From: Hypericum androsaemum
Taxonomy: Eukaryota; Streptophyta; Magnoliopsida; Malpighiales; Hypericaceae
Assembly (NCBI GenBank): GCA_963995505.1
Contig: OZ023180.1
Coordinates: 8,405,263-8,469,262 of the forward strand
Direction of reading: 5' to 3'
Length of the DNA: 64,000 nucleotides
Below the pieces are notes generated by a model that saw nothing but the letters and a program-made list of their open reading frames with translations, was not told the DNA's origin and did no database searches. This document shows positions 57,590 to 64,000 of the stretch, piece by piece. Every line of letters starts with the position of its first letter. Positions within the stretch are counted from its first letter, which is position 1. The translations under genes were made by a program, and so were the position numbers.

Positions 57590-58380
57590 TGATACGAACC
57601 CCGCCAAGGATGCGTGAGACCCGTCCACGAAGCGTTGAAATCCCAGATCATTCTAGATCAGTTCGTGATGGAGATCTCGACCCGATGCTCACAACCAAAC
57701 AAGAACCTTGGTATTACGACCGCGACCCGCTATTTGAGTTGAAACAAAGAAACTTAATATGTCGATGACGCCACAAACGGTGATGAAGATCCGCTTGATA
57801 AGTCGATGGTGAACTCGACGGAATCCCTCCGTTGTGTTCGAACTGTTCCGAAGAACCAAGAGAGCAAAGCCCACGTTTTTCAATCAATAATGGTCTCCTC
57901 TTCTCATTGCATAAGCCTCTATAAATAGGCTCAATATTACAAAGAGATTCCAAATCAAACAACTCCTAAAAATCTGGCTGGAAAGGGAAACTAAAAAGGA
58001 AACAAATCTCTGCCTTTTAGGAAGGCTACAAATGTGACAAACAAGCTAAATAAGCCAAGAGTTGTTGGAATATAACTTCCTAATCAAAACTAATGGCTGA
58101 AATAAACTTCCTAAATAGAATGCCCAAATCAGAGAGAATGAATCTTCAAGATCTTTGCTACTGAAAGGACATTCTAGAACTTGTATTAAGGTCATAAACT
58201 CAGCTGAATTTCGTGGCTCTTGGTCCATGGACTTTAATAAATTTGCTTGGGCCAAACTCTCCGATGTAAGCTTGGAAATTAGCCCATTAAGTTGTGACTT
58301 GAAGCGCTTTGTCCGTGCTCTCTCACTTGGTCAGATTGGCACTTGAAATCATCATATGAGTGCTTCTCATATTCATATCA
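57590..58380 (-). repeat. 5' LTR of N2 (791 bp)
   Basis: Plus view TGATACGAACCCCGCC...ATTCATATCA. TATTTATAG on the minus strand near 57920 is a TATA-like box. The U5 part resembles the solo LTR at 44203-44822. Confidence 0.87.
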
Positions 58381-58395
58381 TTCCTTTTCTTGCCT

Positions 58396-59198
58396 TGATG
58401 TGAGCAAGCCTAAGGACGCACCTACTATCAAGCTTGTAGACTCGCAGCAAGTTCAAGTTCCAATTGGGCCAATGACAAGAGCACGAGCTAGGAAGTTGCA
58501 ATCTGATTTCAATGGACTAATGCAAGAAGTTTGGGCTCAAGTTGGTGCGTACAAGTGCAAGGACGTGCATGAGGCACATGCAAAGCCCATGCACGTGATA
58601 GAGGCTATTTTGGAAGCTTAATATGCACACCAACTTCTGGATGCATGCGCACATGGAGAATCAGCAAGAATCAACCTATTTAGGCCATGCATCTTCTTGT
58701 TAGGACGTGCAATTAATTGTTATTCTATTAGATATTATTTGTTTAGATTATTTCCTATTTTAGTTGAATAATTCGGCCAGAATCTCCTTAGAATAGGAAA
58801 GAGAGTTTTGGCCAGCCTTTGAACTCCTTTTTAAGGAGTTAGCTTGTTTAGGAATATTTTGGTACTTTGGGAGCCTATATAAAGAGGACTCCTAGCAATA
58901 AAACGGACACACAATTCGGAAATACTTAGCATTGGCTAGTTGAGAGTTTGATACTCGTTTGTTCTTGCTTAGGCTGGTGAGTCGTCTTGGCTGGAATTTA
59001 TCTTTCACTTATCAAGCGGACCATCCATCCTCGCTTGTGGCGTGATTCGACCTTAGGTCAAGGTTCAGAAGTTCTTGTTGCGGGTTAAGGTTCAATTTCG
59101 TGCCTTAGTTCGAGTGAGTTCTTGTGAGTTGTGATCTGATCCATTCTAAAGTAACAAACGGTCCGAGTTGTGAATCTTTTCCGCGGAGATTCATATCA
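58396..59198 (+). repeat. 5' LTR of G1-d (803 bp)
   Basis: Same length and ends as the other G1 LTRs (TGATGTGAGC...GATTCATATCA), with TATATAAAG and AATAAA in the same positions. A frame at 58343-58621 is the tail region fused to N2 LTR sequence and is not a gene. Confidence 0.96.
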
Positions 59199-59804
59199 GT
59201 TGGTATCAGAGCTTAGCTTGTTACTTTAGTTCACTATCCTTGTTATTTTTGTTCTTGTTGGTTCGTTTAGTTGCTCGTTATTTTTGTTCTTATTGGTTCG
59301 TTTTTTTTCTCTTCGCTGTTTGAAAAGAGAGGAAAACAAACGAGTGAAGCAAGAAAAGAAAAGAAAAGAAAGAAAAAAAGAAAAGAAAAGAAAAGAAAAG
59401 AAACGAAAAAGGAAAGAAAAGAAAAAGTGCGTGAAGCAAGTCTAAAGAGGAAGCAAGATCGCAAGCAAGTCTAAAGAGGAAGCAAGGCCGCAAGCAAGCT
59501 TAAAGAGGAAACAAAATCAAAAAGGAAGCGAGCAAGACTAAAAGAAAGACCAAAGAAGAACTTTAACATTCTGGTTGTTAAAGCGTGAAGCTCAAGCAAG
59601 GCCGTTCTAGCCTTAGTAAGAACATACAAGTATCACGAGAGGAAAAAGGCAAGAGTGTGCGAGTACCTTAGAGAGAAAAGCCAAATATTTGAGTGCAAAC
59701 ACGAGTGAACTTGAGTGCACCTTACATTGAGAGTATACACGTAAGGGAGTGAGCTTGTGAGGCCATATTTTTTTTATTACTAACCAATTTTTCTTGCAGC
59801 AAAC

Positions 59805-62800
59805 ATGTCACATGAAGGTCAAACCATGGGAAACATAGACCTTAAGTTATTAGTGGATGCATTGGCCGGGAAGCTCGAGCAGATGGTGCAAGCTCAGATG
59901 GAGCCTTTGCAACTACGCGTGGATGCCGTGGAGAATTCTCGTGACAACCCCCCAACGCGAGGCGAACTCCAAAGGCGTAGGAGAGGAGTACCTATTGGAG
60001 AGTCAAGCGGAGCTGATTCTGAGTCGGAAGAAGGCGTAGGCTCTACAAGGAGTCTTAGGAGAGCAAGAACAAGCCGTCCACCTAGGGAGGCGAGGCCAAA
60101 GAGAGACGACAACATAGGGAGTATCAAACTGAAGATACCTTCCTTTGCTGGTCGTTCTGACCCGGAGGCGTACTTAGAGTGGGAGAAGAAGATTGAGTTC
60201 GTGTTTGATTGCCACAATAGCTCCGAAGAAAAGAAGGTAAAACTTGCCATCACCGAATTCACTGATTATGCTATAACTTGGTGGGATCAACTTGTGACTA
60301 GCAGGAGGAGAAATAGAGAACGCCCTATAGCTACTTGGGAAGACATGAAAGTGGTGATGAGGAAGAGATTTGTTCCAAGTCATTACTATAGAGAGCTGTA
60401 TAAGAAGTTACAAGGAATGAGGCAAGGAAGTTTGAGTGTGGAGGAGTATTTCAAACAGATGGAGATGGCCATGATAAGAGCTGATATAGATGAAGATAGA
60501 GAAGTTACAATGGCAAGGTTCTTGAATGGACTCAATCCTGAAATTCAAGACAAAGTTGAGTTGCAACACTATGTGGAGTTGGAGGACATGGTGCATATGG
60601 CAACGAAAATTGAGAAGCAACTCAAGAAAGGAGAGGGGAGAACAAAAGCTACATCGAATTCTACTTGGAAGCCAAACTACCAAAAGAAGTTTGACAAGCC
60701 ACAAGCAGCCAAAGTAGAGCATAAATCCGAGAGTTCTCAAGCTAATTCTCAAAGGAAAGTGGAAGTCACTCCAGCTAGGAACCGTGACATCAAGTGCTTT
60801 AAGTGTCAAGGAAGAGGGCACATCTCAAGTCAATGCCCTAACAAGCAAGCAATGGTGATCAAGGAGAGTGGAGAGATTGAAACTGAAGAAGAGGATTCGG
60901 AGCATGAAAGCATGCCTTCTTTGGAGGACGTATCCGAGGAAGAGTACCAAGCTGCTGAGAGGCTTACTCTTGTGTCTAGAAGAGCATTGAATGTGCAAGT
61001 AAAAGAAGAAAATGATGTGGCTCAAAGAGAAAATATTTTTCACACAAGGTGCTATGTCAAAGACAAGGTGTGTAGTGTCATCATAGATGGAGGAAGTTGT
61101 GCTAATGTTGCAAGCACTACTATGGTGGAGAAGTTAGGGTTACTCACGGGAAAACACCCTAAGCCTTACAAACTACAATGGCTGAATGATAGTGGAGAAG
61201 TACGAGTGATGAAGCAAGTATTGGTAGCATTCCGCATTGGCAACTATGAGGATGAAGTGTTGTGTGATGTTGTACCAATGCAAGCTGGTCACCTATTGTT
61301 AGGAAGGCCGTGGCAGTTTGATAGGAAAGTGCATCATGATGGCTACACCAACAAGTATTCATTTATACTTAAGAAGAGAGTAATCACCTTGGCACCCTTG
61401 TCACCATCACAAGTTTGTGAAGATCAACGTCAGTTGCAAAAAGAAAGTGATGAGCAAAGAGAGCGTGACAAGAAGAAAAAGAATGAGAGGAGAGAAGAAG
61501 CCGAAAAAAAGATAAGAAAAACGGCCAATGGAGAGGAAAAGATTGAGAAAACAAAAGAAGCCGGAAAAACAGAAATTAAAACGGCCAAAGAGAGAAAAAA
61601 CGAGAGTTGGAAAAAGAGTTACTATGTGGGAACAAGTGATATTAAGCAAGCGTGCTTTACAAAGAAGCCTATGATCTTACTTCGGTATAGGGAGGCACTT
61701 TTAAACACTAACGAGCTTGAACCACATGTACCTAGTACGGTTGTGTCTCTTTTGCAGGATTACAAGGATGTCTTTCCCGACGAGCTACCACCTGGTTTGC
61801 CACCTATTCGTGGGATTGAACATCAAATAGACTTTGTCCCGGGAGCTACCATACCTAACCGTCCCGCATATAGAAGCAATCCTGAAGAGACAAAGGAGCT
61901 TGAGAAGCAAGTCAACGAGCTGTTGGAGAAAGGGTACGTAAGAGAGAGCATGAGTCCATGTGCTGTTCCAGTCCTACTTGTGCCCAAGAAGGATAAAACA
62001 TGGAGAATGTGTGTTGATTGCCGAGCAGTCAACAACATAACGGTAAAATATCGTCACCCTATCCCTCGTTTAGATGACATGTTAGATGAGTTGCATGGTT
62101 CTTGCATGTTTTCTAAGATTGATTTGAAGAGTGGTTATCATCAAATTAGGATGAAAGAAGGAGATGAGTGGAAGACTGCTTTTAAAACTAAGTATGGGTT
62201 GTATGAGTGGATGGTCATGCCATTTGGTTTGTCCAACGCACCTAGCACGTTTATGCGACTCATGAATCATGTTCTACGTCCATTCATTGGTAAATTTGTA
62301 GTTGTTTACTTTGATGATATACTCATCTATAGCAAGAACGTGGGGGATCATCTAGAACATTTGAAATCTGTCTTAGATGCACTTAGAGAAGAACAATTGT
62401 TTGCTAACTTGAAGAAGTGCACCTTTTGTACGGATAAGCTTGTATTCTTGGGTTTTGTTGTTGGAGCTAACGGAATACAGGTTGATGAAGAAAAGATCCG
62501 AGCTATCCGTGAATGGCCAAGCCCTACAAGTGTTGCTAATGTTAGGAGCTTTCATGGACTAGCTAGTTTTTATAGGAGATTTGTGAAGGACTTTAGTAGC
62601 ATAGCCGCACCCATAACTGAAGTCATCAAGAAGAACGTGGGCTTTACTTGGGGAGAAGCTCAAGAGAAGGCTTTCCAACTACTGAAAGGGAAGTTGACTA
62701 ATGCACCCTTGTTAGCTTTACCTAATTTCTCTAAGACTTTTGAAATAGAGTGTGATGCTTCTGGTGTAGGAATTGGAGCTGTCCTTATGCAAGAAGGAAG

Positions 62801-64000
62801 ACCTATTGCATACTTTAGTGAGAAACTAAGTGGTGCAACCTTGAATTACCCGACCTATGACAAGGAGTTGTACGCACTAGTTCGAGCATTGGAGACATGG
62901 CAGCATTATTTGTGGCCCAAGGAGTTCGTGATTCACACTGATCATGAGTCACTCAAGCACTTAAAGGGGCAACACAAGCTGAACAAGAGGCATGCACGAT
63001 GGGTGGAATTCATTGAGACATTTCCTTATGTCATTCGCTACAAGCAAGGTAAGGAAAATGTAGTGGCTGATGCACTATCACGAAGGTACGCCTTGATCTC
63101 AACTCTTGATGCTAAACTACTTGGCTTTGAACACATTAAGGAGATGTATGTTGATGATGTTGATTTTGGCGAGTTGTTTAGATCAACTGAAAGAAGTGCA
63201 TTTGGTAAGTTCTTTCGTAATGAAGGTTACCTATTTCGTGAAAACAAACTTTGTGTGCCTAATTGTTCGATGCGAGAATTACTAATTCAGGAGGCACATG
63301 GAGGTGGCTTAATGGGGCATTTTGGAATTGCAAAGACCTTGGCAATGCTACAAGATCATTTCTTTTGGCCACACATGAAGAGAGACGTTGAGAGAGTTTG
63401 TGGTCGTTGCATCACTTGCAAGCAAGCCAAGTCAAAGGTAAAACCCCATGGTTTGTACACCCCACTACCTATACCTAGTGAGCCCTGGATTGATATCTCT
63501 ATGGATTTTGTGTTAGGCCTACCTAGGACTAAGCGTGGAAGAGATTCAATTTTTGTGGTAGTGGATAGGTTTTCTAAGATGGCACATTTCATTCCATGTC
63601 ATAAGACTGATGATGCTTCAAACATTGCTGATTTGTTCTTTAGAGAGGTTGTTAGGTTGCATGGCATGCCTAGGACAATTATCTCTGATAGAGATGCTAA
63701 GTTCCTAAGTTACTTTTGGAAGACCTTGTGGTGCAAGTTAGGTACTAAGTTGTTGTTTTCTACTACTTGTCATCCTCAAACTGATGGTCAAACTGAAGTA
63801 GTGAATAGGACTTTGTCTACACTTTTGAGAGCACTCATTAAGCATAACATTAAGACTTGGGAAGAATGTTTGCCTCATGTTGAGTTTGCTTATAATCGTT
63901 CTGTCCATTCTGCTACTCAATTCTCACCATTTGAGCTTGTTTATGGATTTAATCCTTTGACTCCATTGGATTTATCACCTCTACCTTCGAGTGAGCAAGT
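59805..64000 (+). CDS. G1-d Gag-Pol polyprotein, partial (window end)
   Basis: About 1,398 codons visible, reaching the integrase C-terminal region ([11 protein letters not shown]). Same start context (TTGCAG then CAAACATG) and domain order as G1-a. At the two variable sites it has Asp in the linker, as in G1-b and G1-c, and Ile before RT, as in G1-a, so it looks intermediate. I see no stop in the visible part; the end is cut only by the window. Confidence 0.94.
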   Translation, partial: MSHEGQTMGNIDLKLLVDALAGKLEQMVQAQMEPLQLRVDAVENSRDNPPTRGELQRRRRGVPIGESSGADSESEEGVGSTRSLRRARTSRPPREARPKRDDNIGSIKLKIPSFAGRSDPEAYLEWEKKIEFVFDCHNSSEEKKVKLAITEFTDYAITWWDQLVTSRRRNRERPIATWEDMKVVMRKRFVPSHYYRELYKKLQGMRQGSLSVEEYFKQMEMAMIRADIDEDREVTMARFLNGLNPEIQDKVELQHYVELEDMVHMATKIEKQLKKGEGRTKATSNSTWKPNYQKKFDKPQAAKVEHKSESSQANSQRKVEVTPARNRDIKCFKCQGRGHISSQCPNKQAMVIKESGEIETEEEDSEHESMPSLEDVSEEEYQAAERLTLVSRRALNVQVKEENDVAQRENIFHTRCYVKDKVCSVIIDGGSCANVASTTMVEKLGLLTGKHPKPYKLQWLNDSGEVRVMKQVLVAFRIGNYEDEVLCDVVPMQAGHLLLGRPWQFDRKVHHDGYTNKYSFILKKRVITLAPLSPSQVCEDQRQLQKESDEQRERDKKKKNERREEAEKKIRKTANGEEKIEKTKEAGKTEIKTAKERKNESWKKSYYVGTSDIKQACFTKKPMILLRYREALLNTNELEPHVPSTVVSLLQDYKDVFPDELPPGLPPIRGIEHQIDFVPGATIPNRPAYRSNPEETKELEKQVNELLEKGYVRESMSPCAVPVLLVPKKDKTWRMCVDCRAVNNITVKYRHPIPRLDDMLDELHGSCMFSKIDLKSGYHQIRMKEGDEWKTAFKTKYGLYEWMVMPFGLSNAPSTFMRLMNHVLRPFIGKFVVVYFDDILIYSKNVGDHLEHLKSVLDALREEQLFANLKKCTFCTDKLVFLGFVVGANGIQVDEEKIRAIREWPSPTSVANVRSFHGLASFYRRFVKDFSSIAAPITEVIKKNVGFTWGEAQEKAFQLLKGKLTNAPLLALPNFSKTFEIECDASGVGIGAVLMQEGRPIAYFSEKLSGATLNYPTYDKELYALVRALETWQHYLWPKEFVIHTDHESLKHLKGQHKLNKRHARWVEFIETFPYVIRYKQGKENVVADALSRRYALISTLDAKLLGFEHIKEMYVDDVDFGELFRSTERSAFGKFFRNEGYLFRENKLCVPNCSMRELLIQEAHGGGLMGHFGIAKTLAMLQDHFFWPHMKRDVERVCGRCITCKQAKSKVKPHGLYTPLPIPSEPWIDISMDFVLGLPRTKRGRDSIFVVVDRFSKMAHFIPCHKTDDASNIADLFFREVVRLHGMPRTIISDRDAKFLSYFWKTLWCKLGTKLLFSTTCHPQTDGQTEVVNRTLSTLLRALIKHNIKTWEECLPHVEFAYNRSVHSATQFSPFELVYGFNPLTPLDLSPLPSSEQ

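Larger units (their letters stand above)
55566..58380 (-). mobile_element. N2: non-autonomous LTR element, 2,815 bp
   Basis: LTRs of 791 bp at 57590-58380 (5') and 55566-56356 (3'), with scattered differences between them. Primer site (GATACCA, 57581-57587) and polypurine tract (minus strand, from about 56357). Single ORF at 57353-56385. It lies within the satellite; the flanking 5-mers are TTTCT (55561-55565) and TTCCT (58381-58385), an imperfect TSD. No RT or integrase. Confidence 0.89.
58396..64000 (+). mobile_element. G1-d: young G1 retrotransposon, 3' end outside the window
   Basis: 5' LTR 58396-59198 (803 bp), primer site 59201-59212, leader, then gag-pol to the window end. It inserted into the satellite; the left 5-mer TGCCT (58391-58395) should recur after its 3' LTR. 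The leader is 29 bp shorter than in G1-a: a 26-bp loss in the minisatellite plus 3 bp in the T/CT run. Confidence 0.96.

Overview
This 64 kb window is plant repetitive DNA, almost certainly from a flowering plant. It appears to consist entirely of nested LTR retrotransposons plus one satellite-like tract; I see no host gene, tRNA, rRNA or CRISPR. The elements are Ty3/gypsy (order Gag, protease, RT, RNase H, integrase). They have TG...CA LTRs, 5-bp target-site duplications (TSDs) and a primer binding site, TGGTATCAGAGC, complementary to initiator tRNA-Met. The main families (G1, G2, G3) look like the CRM (centromeric) clade of chromoviruses, judged by RT/RNase H/integrase motifs and by a polyprotein that runs into the 3' LTR. 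A centromeric or pericentromeric origin is therefore plausible but is inference.

Layout. Names are mine. 1-1361 (-): 5' leader and 5' LTR of a G3 element (G3-a). 1362-5494 (+): decayed G2 element (G2-a) with 3' LTR. 5495-45037 (-): one old G3 element (G3-b) split by later insertions. These are G1-a (7450-14252, +, TSD TCATC), G4-a (14432-19851, +, TSD CCTTC) and G2-b (20293-41505, -, TSD CTCTT). A solo LTR (44203-44822, TSD GCTAT) lies in its 5' LTR. G2-b itself holds G1-b (21372-28174, -, TSD GCTCC), G1-c (30493-37295, -, TSD ACATC) and a truncated G4-b (37430-40840, -). 45038-46610 (+): G4-c, the host of G3-b. 46611-53310 (-): array of a non-autonomous family, N1, with LTRs and internal regions alternating at a 1,907-bp period. 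53311-53436: rearrangement junction and a G1-like LTR stub. 53437-55565: a 2.1-kb pyrimidine-rich satellite. 55566-58380 (-): non-autonomous element N2 inserted in the satellite. 58396-64000 (+): G1-d, cut by the window end.

How the parts relate. G1 copies are nearly identical, with LTR pairs differing at 0-2 positions, and have an intact 1,595-codon gag-pol, so G1 has been active recently. G2, G3 and G4 are progressively decayed, with many stops that look like C-to-T changes. N1 and N2 encode no RT or integrase; they carry a related 320-370 aa protein of unknown function whose ends resemble autonomous Gag-Pol. They are probably mobilised in trans by G3-like elements. In G1, G2, G3 and N1 the last ~70 codons of the main ORF lie inside the 3' LTR, downstream of the polypurine tract.
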